Shown here piece after piece: positions 1 to 6,478 of a stretch of 18,254 bases of DNA. The position numbers and the translations under genes are program-made. Every line of letters starts with the position of its first letter. Within the stretch, counting starts at the first letter, position 1. The stretch comes from JAFARZ01 sp036490795 (GTDB lineage: Bacteria; Actinomycetota; Actinomycetes; Streptosporangiales; Streptosporangiaceae), in assembly GCA_036490795.1 (NCBI GenBank), contig DASXDG010000168.1, positions 1-18,254 of the forward strand, in the 5' to 3' direction. The notes beneath the pieces are model-generated. The model was given only the letters and a program-made list of their open reading frames with translations. It was not told the DNA's origin and ran no database searches.

Positions 1-145
1 GCACGTAGCAGACGAACAGTCCGGCCGACAGCAAAACGCCGCCGACGATCCACCAGACCCGGGCCCAGCGGCGGCGACCCTCGTCCGCCACTGTTCCCGC
101 CGCCTGCGTTTCCGCGACCGTGCTCGGGGACGTCGCTTGCATCAT
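1..145 (-). CDS. N-terminal fragment of a membrane protein (runs off window)
   Basis: Only the first 48 codons lie in the window. The product starts with two methionines, has a polar stretch of about 25 residues ending in an Arg-rich patch (residues 24-26), and then a hydrophobic segment from about residue 28 (WWIVGGVLLSAGLFVCYV) that looks like a first membrane helix or uncleaved signal anchor. The start at 145 is preferred because GGGAG sits five bases upstream (151-155 on the complement); the second ATG three bases further in is also possible. The upstream region faces the decayed gene at 288, so the two were probably divergently transcribed from the AT-richer stretch at 180-220. No family can be named from this length; the topology (short cytoplasmic tail, then helix) fits many transporters and anchored proteins. 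Confidence 0.7.
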   Translation of the reverse strand, partial: MMQATSPSTVAETQAAGTVADEGRRRWARVWWIVGGVLLSAGLFVCYV

Positions 146-186
146 GCCCACTCCCAGCTGTTACGACCCGGCAAGAGAGTGATAAT

Positions 187-213
187 CGTACACGTACAAC
201 TACTCTATGTAGT
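187..213. promoter_or_regulatory. Candidate operator region: tandem CGTACA and inverted ACTAC/GTAGT
   Basis: The 142-base divergent spacer is AT-richer than its surroundings. It holds two adjacent copies of CGTACA (187-192 and 193-198), immediately followed by a perfect 5-base inverted repeat ACTAC-tctat-GTAGT (199-213). This arrangement is typical of a repressor site over divergent promoters, but no regulator gene is visible next to it and no convincing -35/-10 pair could be assigned on either strand. Confidence 0.3.
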
Positions 214-287
214 CGATTTGCGGCGGCTTCCCGGCAACTGGACGCGTACGATCAGCGATCATCGCGACCAGGTGTTAGGAGCGGGCA

Positions 288-513
288 ATGGGCGAGACGG
301 TGGTCGATGTCAGTCCGTCGGTAGACGGCTACGTCGCCGGAGCCGTGGCCCGACGACATTCCAGTTCGTCACGGGTGGTGTCCGGCGCGCCGTCGAGATG
401 GCCCTGAGGCCGCGGGAAACCGGGACGTCGTGGTCGCGGGCGGCGGGCAGATGATCCGGGAGTGCCTGGCCGAAGGCCTCATCGGCGAGATCCGGCTGCA
501 GGTGGCACCTGTC
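288..513 (+). pseudogene. Decayed RibD C-terminal / dihydrofolate-reductase-like gene
   Basis: Three pieces of one protein family appear in order but in three different frames. Frame one from ATG 288 gives MGETVVDVSPSVDGYVAG, the usual N-terminus of RibD_C/DHFR-like proteins, and stops at 407. The second frame gives TFQFVTGGVRRAVEMA (from 356), the segment before the nucleotide-binding strand. The third frame from 415 gives GNRDVVVAGGGQMIRECLAEG and then IGEIRLQVAPV, the C-terminal core. After about 513 the similarity ends, before the expected GxG tail. The region between the first two pieces (roughly 100 residues in intact members) is missing. A good ribosome site, AGGAG at 277-281, still precedes the ATG six bases away. 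The intact protein would have been an NADPH-dependent reductase-like enzyme of about 180-200 residues. Family recognition is from memory of conserved motifs. Confidence 0.75.
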
Positions 514-568
514 CCATCTCACGTATCGCGTCGGGCGAAGTTAACGCGGAAGATGAGTCCAACGCGGT

Positions 569-587
569 AAAAAACGCTGCTCACAGC
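569..587 (-). terminator. Possible intrinsic terminator after the 622-1359 methyltransferase
   Basis: On the minus strand, GCTG-tgag-CAGC (584-587 pairing with 576-579) is followed one base later by a run of six T (complement of 569-574). The stem is only four base pairs, so the call rests mainly on the T-run and on its position 35 bases past the methyltransferase stop. Confidence 0.35.
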
Positions 588-621
588 AATGATTTCCTCC
601 GCGATAAGGGGAATTACCGTG

Positions 622-1359
622 CTACGGCGGTTGAACTGCGCGGGTCTGCGTGGGTTTGCGCGCGAGAACAAGCCGGTACCCCGGGCTGCCGTCCCGGCGT
701 TGGCCCAGGGCCGTCAAGGGGACTGTCGTCACGGTGAATCCGGATGCTGTCAGGTCGTTGCGGATCGCGTGCGGCGAGCAGGTGCGGTAGTACATGACGA
801 ACGGGGGACGCCATACGGCATTGCGGGCCCGCATGACCACGTCAAATCCGAGCAATGCCCAGTACCAGCTTGAGGCGATGGGCGGCGGCGCGCCGATCGG
901 GAAGGCGAAAACCCCGCCAGGCCGCAGTACTCGGTATGCGCCGGCGAACAGTGCGGGTCGTTCGGCGGGCAGGAAGTGCCCGAGCGCTCCGAAACTGACC
1001 GCCAGGTCGAAGGCCCCGGCGAAGGGGAGGGCCCGTGCATCGGCCCGCACCCAGTGCGCGTCCTGGTGCGCGCTCCGTGCCTGCGTGAGCATTCCGGTGC
1101 TGAAGTCGACGCCCGTGATCCGTTCATGGCACAGGGATTCGAGGACCCGCATGCCCGCCCCGGTGCCGCAGCACACGTCCAGCCCTTGTCCGAACGGCCC
1201 GCGGGAGCGCAACACATCGACGGTCGCATCGAGCACGCTGTCGGGGGTGCGAAACGGCGTGTGGTCAAACTTCGGCGCCAGCAGGTCGTATCCGTCCTCG
1301 ACCGAAGACAGCGCCTGCATCGTCAGTTCGCGCAGCGATGGTCCTTGAGGCGAGAACAT
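622..1359 (-). CDS. Class I SAM-dependent methyltransferase
   Basis: The 245-residue protein has the Rossmann methyltransferase layout. Motif I is GLDVCCGTGAG at about residues 59-69. The acidic end of strand two is in TGVDFSTGML (82-91), motif II/III is RADARALPF (105-113) and motif IV is FDLAVSFGALGHF (117-129). The post-I helix and RVLRPGG (143-149) are also present. This predicts transfer of a methyl group from S-adenosylmethionine to a small molecule; the substrate cannot be read from sequence. The 1359 ATG is the furthest upstream in frame; GAGGAAG lies about 12 bases before it, rather distant, so ATG at 1317 (residue 15, MQALSSVEDGYDLL) is an alternative. The gene appears monocistronic: the hairpin after the glucanase separates it from upstream transcription, and a palindrome at 1423-1438 lies in its leader. 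Confidence 0.85.
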   Translation of the reverse strand: MFSPQGPSLRELTMQALSSVEDGYDLLAPKFDHTPFRTPDSVLDATVDVLRSRGPFGQGLDVCCGTGAGMRVLESLCHERITGVDFSTGMLTQARSAHQDAHWVRADARALPFAGAFDLAVSFGALGHFLPAERPALFAGAYRVLRPGGVFAFPIGAPPPIASSWYWALLGFDVVMRARNAVWRPPFVMYYRTCSPHAIRNDLTASGFTVTTVPLTALGQRRDGSPGYRLVLARKPTQTRAVQPP

Positions 1360-1413
1360 CGGCCAAGGCTACTTCCTCGGTACCTGACTCGGCACCGGGC
1401 TCACCTGCGTTCT

Positions 1414-1447
1414 GACATGGGCGTGAAGGTAACCTCACTGGACATGG
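1414..1447. promoter_or_regulatory. Palindrome flanked by GACATGG direct repeats upstream of the methyltransferase
   Basis: GTGAAGGTAACCTCAC (1423-1438) matches its own reverse complement at 12 of 16 positions. It is flanked by two copies of GACATGG (1414-1420 and 1441-1447). The site lies 55-90 bases upstream of the minus-strand methyltransferase start, between that gene and the terminator hairpin of the glucanase. It is a candidate regulator binding site; no cognate regulator is identified. Confidence 0.3.
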
Positions 1448-1476
1448 ATCGTCAGAAGACTCCAGAAGTAGCCCAT

Positions 1477-1515
1477 CACCGGGCCGGGCGCGGCACAGGC
1501 CGCGCCCGGCCGGTG
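1477..1515 (-). terminator. Strong bulged hairpin downstream of the GH16 gene
   Basis: The arms at 1477-1494 and 1499-1515 pair over 17 base pairs with one bulged G and a four-base ACAG loop, almost all G-C pairs. It begins ten bases past the glucanase stop codon. There is no true T-run behind it, only a short T-containing stretch, which is common for actinobacterial terminators. Confidence 0.65.
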
Positions 1516-1524
1516 AGCCGGGTG

Positions 1525-3018
1525 CTACCTCGCCGGGAAGCTGAAGTAGTGCAGGCTTACGTAGGGCGGATTACCTGGCGCTCCGGAGGAGAACTCCAGG
1601 TAGACGTTGTGAGTCCCGGTGACGGAGGAGATATTCGCCGGGACCGTCTCCCAGGACGACCAGCCGCCGGTGTTCCCTACCGCGAAACTGCCCACCGGCG
1701 CGTTAGCCGGGTTGTCAAGCACCACCTCCACTAGGCCGCTGACTCCGCCGGCGGCCCCGGAGGCGACCCGGGCATCGAATTGGGTGGATCCGGATCCGAA
1801 GTTGACGCCGGTGTATTCCAGGTAGTCGCCGTTGGCGAGCTGGGCTACCTGGTGCCCGTCTACACCGCTCGGGTTGGTGTCTCCGGTGGCCGACGTGACG
1901 CTAATCGTGCCATGGCTGCTGCTGTAGCAGTCAGCGGAGATGTCAGAGGTCGCGGTGGTCGTGCAAGAGGTTCCGGTGGGGGTCGGTGTCGGAGTGGGGG
2001 TCGGGGTTGGAGTGGGTGAGGAGCCGCTGCCGCTGGTCGTGTACACGGCCACGTACCCGACGCTCATCGCGGCACCCGAACTGGTCGAGCTCGTGGGTGA
2101 TGAGCAGTTGCAGATGGCGTTCGGGTACGCGCCGCCGATGCCGACATCGAGGATGAGGAAGAATCCGTGGTCGACGGCGGCCTGCCAGGTGGACGTCCCG
2201 ACCTGGCTTTCGCTGACGGAGTAGTAAGAGGTGCCGTTGAGATACCAGGTGATGGACTCGTCGCTGGTGTTGGTGCGGTTCACGATGACCGAGTACGTGT
2301 TGTAACCGGTCTGACAGCCAGAGCACGACGCCAGGCCGCTGCTGAGGCCCGTCGTCTCGTTGCACGCGCCGCCGGGATCCACGCCGCAGTGCAACGTGCC
2401 GGAGTGCTCCGACAGCGCGTTGACGTCCTCCATGACGTCGATCTCGCCAGCGGATGGCCAGTTCGAGCAGTTCATCGTCCCGGACGTGCCCGCACCGCTG
2501 GAGCGGAATCCCGCGCCCAGCATCCAGAACGCCGGCCAGTAACCGACGCCACTCGACGGGTTCGGCTGCTTGATCGACGTGCTGACCTCCATCTCGCCGC
2601 CCGCGGGAGCCGCGAAGTTATCCGCGACCGTCTCGATCCGGCCCGAAGTCCAGGAACCGCCTGAGTCCACCGGGGTGATGTTCAGGTGGCCGCTCCCGTC
2701 TTCGGAGACGTTGGCTGTCGAGCTGGTCTCAGACTCGACCTCGCCGGTGCCCCAGTTGCCGGTGCATCCGGTCCCTGAGTACTGCGTGCCCACGTCGTCG
2801 GTCCAGCCGGAGTCCACGCCTGAGCCCGAGGCTCCTGAGAAGCTGTCACTGTAGGTGGTGGTCCAGCCGGACGGCGCCCCGGGCACAGTCGTCGCGTTGG
2901 CCGGACCGGCTGCGGTGACCGTGAGGAACGCGGCCGCCGGGATGAGCGCGACAGCCGCCGCGGCGCAGGCCATCCGCCCCTTCCCCCATCGCGTTAGCCA
3001 GTTGACATGTTCGCGCAT
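1525..3018 (-). CDS. Secreted GH16 endo-beta-1,3-glucanase-like enzyme with C-terminal CBM6-like domain
   Basis: The 497-residue preprotein starts at ATG 3018 with a good ribosome site (AAAGGAG, five bases upstream). A long signal peptide has Arg/Lys residues around 10-15, a hydrophobic core about 17-37 and a likely cleavage after Ala-Asn-Ala near residue 42. The GH16 domain (about 50-328) carries the family signature GEIDVMED at 191-198, so Glu192 is the predicted nucleophile, Asp194 the assisting residue and Glu197 the acid/base. The WPAFWMLG motif (161-168) is the usual GH16 substrate-cleft strand. A Pro-Thr repeat linker (about 335-348) leads to a C-terminal beta-sandwich (about 355-497) with GDYLEYTGVNF and a closing YVSLHYFSF strand, resembling CBM6. 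It would be exported and cleave beta-1,3 or mixed beta-glucans such as fungal, algal or cereal polymers; GH16 specificity is not decided by the signature alone. It is the second gene of an operon with the LacI regulator, 40 bases downstream of it. Confidence 0.9.
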   Translation of the reverse strand: MREHVNWLTRWGKGRMACAAAAVALIPAAAFLTVTAAGPANATTVPGAPSGWTTTYSDSFSGASGSGVDSGWTDDVGTQYSGTGCTGNWGTGEVESETSSTANVSEDGSGHLNITPVDSGGSWTSGRIETVADNFAAPAGGEMEVSTSIKQPNPSSGVGYWPAFWMLGAGFRSSGAGTSGTMNCSNWPSAGEIDVMEDVNALSEHSGTLHCGVDPGGACNETTGLSSGLASCSGCQTGYNTYSVIVNRTNTSDESITWYLNGTSYYSVSESQVGTSTWQAAVDHGFFLILDVGIGGAYPNAICNCSSPTSSTSSGAAMSVGYVAVYTTSGSGSSPTPTPTPTPTPTPTGTSCTTTATSDISADCYSSSHGTISVTSATGDTNPSGVDGHQVAQLANGDYLEYTGVNFGSGSTQFDARVASGAAGGVSGLVEVVLDNPANAPVGSFAVGNTGGWSSWETVPANISSVTGTHNVYLEFSSGAPGNPPYVSLHYFSFPAR

Positions 3019-3058
3019 GTCGTTCTCCTTTCGGGGATTGGTTCCGGTCCTCCGCTCG

Positions 3059-4096
3059 CTAATGGGCCCCGTGATTGGGCAGGCATCCGCAACTGACGCG
3101 GATGACGGCGCTGGTCGGAAGCGTCTGCGCCTGTGGCGGAAGCGCACGCTGGTCGATCCTGGCAAGCAGTCGCTGCGCGGCGCGGGTGCCGAGTTCGCGA
3201 ACCGGCTGGCTGACCGTCGTCAGCGGCGGATCGACCAGGCGGCTCGGGTACACGTCGTCGAATCCGGTCAGCGCTACGTCCTGGGGGATCCTGATCTGCG
3301 CCTGCTGGAGTTCATGCAGCACGCCGATGGCCATCTGGTCGTTGGCGCACACGATGGCCTCTGGCATCGATCCGCGGCCGAGCAGTACCCGGGCGGCCGC
3401 GGCGCCGCTGCCCTCGGAGAAGTCGCCGTGGATTATCTGCTCGATGACGCTGTCGCGGCCAGCGAGCACCGCCTCCTCGAATGCGGCCTGCCGTTCCCGC
3501 GCGTCCGGCGCGTCTTTCGGCCCGGTGACGAAGCACAACCTGCGGTAGCGGTGATGCCCGGTGAGATGCGAGACCAGCGCCGTCATGCCGGTGACGTTGT
3601 CCGCGACGAGCACGTCCAGCTCGGACTCATCGCGTCGGCCCGCGATCACGACCAGAGGGATCCGCTTCGCCAGGCCGCGGAGGTCCTCGACGGGCATGAC
3701 CTCTTCCGCCATGAGCAAGCCGTCGACCTTGCCGGACAGTGACCGGACCCGCTGCTCAAACTCCTGGCCACGGCTGCCGAAGGTCAGCAGCAGAGAGTAC
3801 CCCGTGCCGCGCAGCACAGCCTCGGCCGCGTGCACGATCTGGTCGACGAACAGCACGCTGTTCTGCTCGATATCCATCTCGGCGCCGCCGCGATCGAGGG
3901 CAGCGAACCCGATGACGTCCTTGCGGCGGTTGCTGAGCCCTTGGGCATAGGCATCCGGGACGAAGCCGAGTGATTCGATCACCGCGAGCACGCGCTCTCG
4001 CGTGTCCGGGTTCACCAGCGCAGACCCGCGCATGACCCTGGACACCGTGGCAGTGGAAACACCAGCCACGCGAGCGACATCGTAGACGGTCGTCAT
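3059..4096 (-). CDS. LacI-family transcriptional regulator
   Basis: The 345-residue protein has the family architecture. The N-terminal helix-turn-helix is YDVARVAGVSTATVSRVMRG (5-24), followed by the hinge region NPDTRERVLAVIESLGFVPD and a periplasmic-binding-protein-like sensor domain from about residue 60 to the end. C-terminal landmarks are CANDQMAIGVLHELQ and LTGFDDVYPSRLVDPPLTTVSQP, both typical. A longer reading upstream to 4480 is rejected because the DNA-binding domain must be at the N-terminus; ATG 4096 gives exactly that. The start has only a weak GGGA-like site. The gene sits directly upstream of and on the same strand as the GH16 gene, with no separate promoter seen in the 40-base gap. 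With two matching operators around its own promoter, it probably represses both itself and the glucanase until a glucan-derived oligosaccharide binds. Confidence 0.92.
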   Translation of the reverse strand: MTTVYDVARVAGVSTATVSRVMRGSALVNPDTRERVLAVIESLGFVPDAYAQGLSNRRKDVIGFAALDRGGAEMDIEQNSVLFVDQIVHAAEAVLRGTGYSLLLTFGSRGQEFEQRVRSLSGKVDGLLMAEEVMPVEDLRGLAKRIPLVVIAGRRDESELDVLVADNVTGMTALVSHLTGHHRYRRLCFVTGPKDAPDARERQAAFEEAVLAGRDSVIEQIIHGDFSEGSGAAAARVLLGRGSMPEAIVCANDQMAIGVLHELQQAQIRIPQDVALTGFDDVYPSRLVDPPLTTVSQPVRELGTRAAQRLLARIDQRALPPQAQTLPTSAVIRVSCGCLPNHGAH

Positions 4097-4110
4097 CCGA
4101 TCCCAAGCCT

Positions 4111-4124
4111 TGCAACCGCTTACA
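4111..4124. promoter_or_regulatory. LacI-type operator O1, downstream of the lacI promoter
   Basis: On the minus strand this reads TGTAAGCGGTTGCA. It fits the central-CG LacI-family pattern TGNAANCGNTTNCA at every fixed position and is itself a near-palindrome. It lies between the predicted transcription start (about 4134) and the lacI start codon, where a bound repressor would block elongation or initiation. Centre-to-centre distance to the second site is 45 bases. Confidence 0.65.
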
Positions 4125-4140
4125 GTTCCGCTCAGTTGCG

Positions 4141-4170
4141 ATGCTAGGCATACAATGTAAGCGGTGTCAA
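4141..4170 (-). promoter_or_regulatory. Promoter of the lacI-GH16 operon
   Basis: On the minus strand TTGACA (complement of 4165-4170) and TAGCAT (complement of 4141-4146) are separated by 18 bases. The -35 box is a perfect consensus and overlaps the second operator. Transcription would start near 4134, giving a leader of about 38 bases before lacI. Confidence 0.65.
4156..4169. promoter_or_regulatory. LacI-type operator O2, overlapping the -35 box
   Basis: The plus strand reads TGTAAGCGGTGTCA. It shares the nine bases TGTAAGCGG exactly with the inverted copy in the first operator (CCGCTTACA, 4116-4124) and differs from TGNAANCGNTTNCA at one fixed position. Binding here would cover the -35 element of the operon promoter. 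Confidence 0.6.
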
Positions 4171-4176
4171 TGCCGG

Positions 4177-4396
4177 GCGCTGATCGACTGGACGAATTCG
4201 ATGATCGGCGACCCGGCCCTCGATCTCGCCCTGCCAGCGCCGCCGCGCGATCGGCGAGTCGGCCGTGGCCTTGCTGGCCGCCTTCACGACATGGCCCGCG
4301 CCGGCTCTGGCGGCGCTGGCGACGGACGTTGAGTTCCTGGGCCGGCGCACAGCAGACGCCACGCTCAAGCCTGGCTCCGGAGGCGCTTCCGCGTAG
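4177..4396 (+). pseudogene. C-terminal remnant resembling an APH-type phosphotransferase
   Basis: In one frame 4177-4230 reads ALIDWTNSMIGDPALDLA, which matches the Mg-binding IDW...GDPxxDLA motif of aminoglycoside-phosphotransferase-family kinases, although there is no kinase N-lobe or HxD catalytic loop upstream. From about 4250 to a TAG at 4394-4396 a different frame looks coding (AIGESAVALLAAFTTWPAPALAAL, then LGRRTADATL), as expected for the C-terminal helices after a frameshift. The 5' part is replaced by the lacI promoter region. The motif is short, so chance similarity is possible, but the residue order is specific. The 3' end overlaps the last codons of the methyltransferase on the other strand. 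Confidence 0.4.
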
Positions 4397-5021
4397 CTGC
4401 CCAGACAAAGGCACGGTCCGCTTCGCTCCACTGCTCCATGACGTCCAGGCCCGAATCGGCTGCGGCGCGGAGTACGGCATCGGTGCCCAGACGAGCCCAG
4501 GGAAAGGCCGGTCCGCGCCGGCCGTCGGCGTGCTCGAGCCACGCGGTCACCTGCTCGTCGACGCAGCCGGGTTCGGCCTCGATCAGGATCCGGCCGGCCG
4601 GTCTCAGCAGCTGGGCGCAGCGGTGCAGGAGGAGGGAGGGCAGCCCGCCGATGCCGATGTTGCCGTCTGCGAGCAGGATGGTGGCCCACCGGCCCTGTCC
4701 TGGCAGCGGATCGAATACCGAGCGGTGCAGGGCGGGTGCCCCGGCCTGGCGGACCCGGGCCACCGCTGCCTGCGAGATGTCCACGCCAAGTGCGGGAATT
4801 CCCCGCTCGGTGAGCGCTACCGTCAGGCGGCCTGGGCCGCAGCCCACGTCGAGGACCGGGCCGTGGCAGTGGTTGAGCAGTTTCTCGTCGGCGGCGTCGG
4901 GTGTACCGCACCACCGTGATACCTGGAGGGGCAGCTTCTGGCCGTGCGTAGTCCGCAGGACCAGGGCGGGCGACTGTTCGTGCAGCGCCTCTTCGTAGAG
5001 GGCGATCGCCCCCGCCATCAT
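4365..5021 (-). CDS. Class I SAM-dependent methyltransferase of the glyco-locus
   Basis: The 218-residue protein has motif I VLDVGCGPGRL (56-66), an acidic strand-two end in LGVDISQAAV (78-87), and motif IV-like ATILLADGNIGIGG (113-126). The RPAGRILIEAEPG segment (140-152) matches the strand after the post-III helix. The N-terminal stretch (TTHGQKLPLQVSRWCGTPDAADEKLL) is typical of actinobacterial members found beside glycosyltransferases. It is the last gene of a three-gene operon. Its ATG at 5021 overlaps the TGA of the preceding gene by four bases, and GAGGGA lies six bases upstream. The context suggests O-, N- or lipid-headgroup methylation of the sugar product made by its neighbours, but no acceptor can be deduced. 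Confidence 0.87.
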   Translation of the reverse strand: MMAGAIALYEEALHEQSPALVLRTTHGQKLPLQVSRWCGTPDAADEKLLNHCHGPVLDVGCGPGRLTVALTERGIPALGVDISQAAVARVRQAGAPALHRSVFDPLPGQGRWATILLADGNIGIGGLPSLLLHRCAQLLRPAGRILIEAEPGCVDEQVTAWLEHADGRRGPAFPWARLGTDAVLRAAADSGLDVMEQWSEADRAFVWAATRKRLRSQA

Positions 5022-5674
5022 GCCGTTTCCCTCAGCGCGCTGCCGGCCTGGTCCAGGACCGTCGCGAGCTCCCGTACCCGTGCGGCGAAACGGGTCTGCG
5101 GGGCCTGGCGGGCTACCGCCACGGCATCCGCGGCGGTGTCCACATCGCGCAGAGGCGGTAGGCCGGTGACGCGCAGCCCGGCCGCGGCCAGCCGGGCACG
5201 CTGGATCGCGCCGGTGGCCGGGACCGACATGGGAACACCGCGTAGCAGGGCCGGATCCGGCGTGCGCAGGCCGAGTGCCCAGAAGCCGCCATCGTCAGCC
5301 GGGCCGAAGACAGCGTCGGCAGTGTGCCAGTCCACGGTGAGCATGGCTGGCGTGACCTGCGGCGTGTCCATTCCGATCAGTAGCGCGGGGCCGCGGACAG
5401 CGGAGAACGCGGCGGCTAGTCGCTCGTCGAGCGGGCCACCGCATTGCGGCGCGATGTCGAACCCCCGAGGCAGCCACGGGCCGGGGTCGCCGTCGAGGAC
5501 CAGCACCCGGCGCGCGGCCGGCACCGCGAGGACGGCGTGCAGTGTGTCGGCGAGCGCCGCCTCGGCGAGGGCGGCGGCCTGCTCGTGTGTACACGGCGGC
5601 ACCAGGCGGGTCTTGACCCGTCCGGGCACTGGCTGCTTGGCGACCACGAGCAGGGTGGTAGCGGGGGCAGTCAC
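5018..5674 (-). CDS. DUF2064 / TIGR04282-type glycosyltransferase-like protein
   Basis: The 218-residue protein has a GT-A/nucleotidyltransferase fold signature. The basic phosphate-binding loop is AKQPVPGRVKTRL (12-24). The metal-site strand is LLIGMDTPQ (98-106). The diagnostic GPADDGGFWALGL runs from 124 to 136, with LRDVDT at 175-180. These are the landmarks of DUF2064, some members of which are named rSAM/selenodomain-associated or arsenosugar-type transferases. No radical SAM or arsenic gene is visible here, so that specific pathway is not supported. Its GTG start overlaps the stop of the GT2 gene (GTGA at 5674-5671), and its own stop overlaps the next ATG, implying coupled translation and fixed stoichiometry. 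The sugar or nucleotide donor is unknown. Confidence 0.85.
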   Translation of the reverse strand: MTAPATTLLVVAKQPVPGRVKTRLVPPCTHEQAAALAEAALADTLHAVLAVPAARRVLVLDGDPGPWLPRGFDIAPQCGGPLDERLAAAFSAVRGPALLIGMDTPQVTPAMLTVDWHTADAVFGPADDGGFWALGLRTPDPALLRGVPMSVPATGAIQRARLAAAGLRVTGLPPLRDVDTAADAVAVARQAPQTRFAARVRELATVLDQAGSALRETA

Positions 5675-6321
5675 TGGGCGAGTACCTGGCTCATGTCCCG
5701 CACGGTGCGCGCGCAGCCGCGCACCGTCCCGGTCACCTTGGATTTCCCGATGCGCGGCAGATAGGTCACCTCGACCTCGGACACCCGCCAGCCTGCGGCC
5801 GCCGCGTTCATGACCATCTCCAGCGGGTATCCGAACCGCCGGTCGGCGAGGTTCAGGCTGAGCAGCGCCTCCCGGCCGGCTGCGCGCATCGGGCCCAGGT
5901 CACGGATCTTCAGTCCGGTGCGACGCCGGACCCGTCGTGCGAGTTCCCAGTTTGCCAGCCGGGCCGGCAGCGGCCACGCATCCGGCCGCGCCGGCGCGCG
6001 GCGGCCGAGGACCAGGTCGGCCTCGCCGGCGGCAAGCGGCTCGGTCAGGAGGGGCAGCTGGCGCGGGTCCAGGCTGCCGTCACAGTCACAGAAGCACACC
6101 AGGTCGGTGGTCGCCGCCAGCAGCCCGGCGTGAGCGGCTGCCCCGAAGCCGCGCGCCGGCTCGGACACGACCGTCGCGCCGAGCGACCGCGCGAGCTCGG
6201 CTGATCCGTCGGTGGAGCAGTTGTCCACGACCACCGGGCGGAAACCGGCGGGCATCTTGCCGAGAATCCAGGGCAAAGCCGGCGCCTCATTCAGGCACGG
6301 CAAGATCACGTCAACGGTCAC
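5671..6321 (-). CDS. Family 2 glycosyltransferase, DPM1-like
   Basis: The 216-residue protein begins DVILPCLNEAPALPWIL (4-20), the classic nucleotide-binding start of GT2 enzymes. VVDNCSTDGS (31-40) is the second donor-binding element, and the metal-binding DXD equivalent is DCD (79-81) in CFCDCDGSLDP. The C-terminus (RFGYPLEMVMNAAAAGWRVSEVEVTYLPRIGKSKVTG) resembles dolichyl-/polyprenyl-phosphate sugar synthases. There are no C-terminal membrane helices, so it is probably a soluble or peripheral enzyme moving a sugar from a nucleotide donor to a polyprenyl phosphate or lipid. It is the first gene of the minus-strand operon. The GTG at 6321 has TAATAA ten bases upstream on its strand and no clear ribosome site, suggesting a very short leader. 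Confidence 0.88.
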   Translation of the reverse strand: MTVDVILPCLNEAPALPWILGKMPAGFRPVVVDNCSTDGSAELARSLGATVVSEPARGFGAAAHAGLLAATTDLVCFCDCDGSLDPRQLPLLTEPLAAGEADLVLGRRAPARPDAWPLPARLANWELARRVRRRTGLKIRDLGPMRAAGREALLSLNLADRRFGYPLEMVMNAAAAGWRVSEVEVTYLPRIGKSKVTGTVRGCARTVRDMSQVLAQ

Positions 6322-6331
6322 GCGTGCGACG

Positions 6332-6337
6332 TTATTA
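6332..6337 (-). promoter_or_regulatory. Candidate -10 box of the GT2-DUF2064-methyltransferase operon
   Basis: TAATAA on the minus strand ends ten bases before the GTG start codon at 6321, predicting a leader of only about three or four bases. No good -35 is seen. It lies in the 190-base divergent spacer shared with the response-regulator gene; the middle of that spacer (about 6350-6470) is clearly AT-richer than flanking DNA and probably holds the regulatory sites for both directions. Confidence 0.4.
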
Positions 6338-6478
6338 CCAGTGCCCGGCTTCCATTGGCCGAAAAGCCTTACAAAATAGAGAACTCAAAGCTCCGCGGGC
6401 CTCTCGTCATTCCGGCACAGACAAGCCAGCGCATTTATGACAATCTGAAGAAATACCGGAACTGGCGCCTGCCTGCCC

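Noticed and set aside
1973..2020. Short tandem repeat as a possible CRISPR or regulatory repeat
   Set aside because: It encodes the Pro-Thr linker of the glucanase and stays in frame.
1943..2365. Open frames overlapping the glucanase on both strands, including a repetitive Gly-Val frame
   Set aside because: They are by-products of GC-rich codon bias and of the Pro-Thr linker repeat; no ribosome site or family motif supports them.
3019..3165. Longer start of the glucanase at 3165
   Set aside because: The extension overlaps the end of lacI and would bury the signal peptide 50 residues inside; ATG 3018 has a strong ribosome site.
4097..4480. N-terminal extension of the LacI regulator to a start at 4480
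   Set aside because: It would place about 128 low-complexity residues before the helix-turn-helix and would run through the promoter and both operators.
4365..6321. Arsenosugar biosynthesis operon
   Set aside because: Only the DUF2064 family name points that way; no radical SAM or arsenic methyltransferase hallmark is present.
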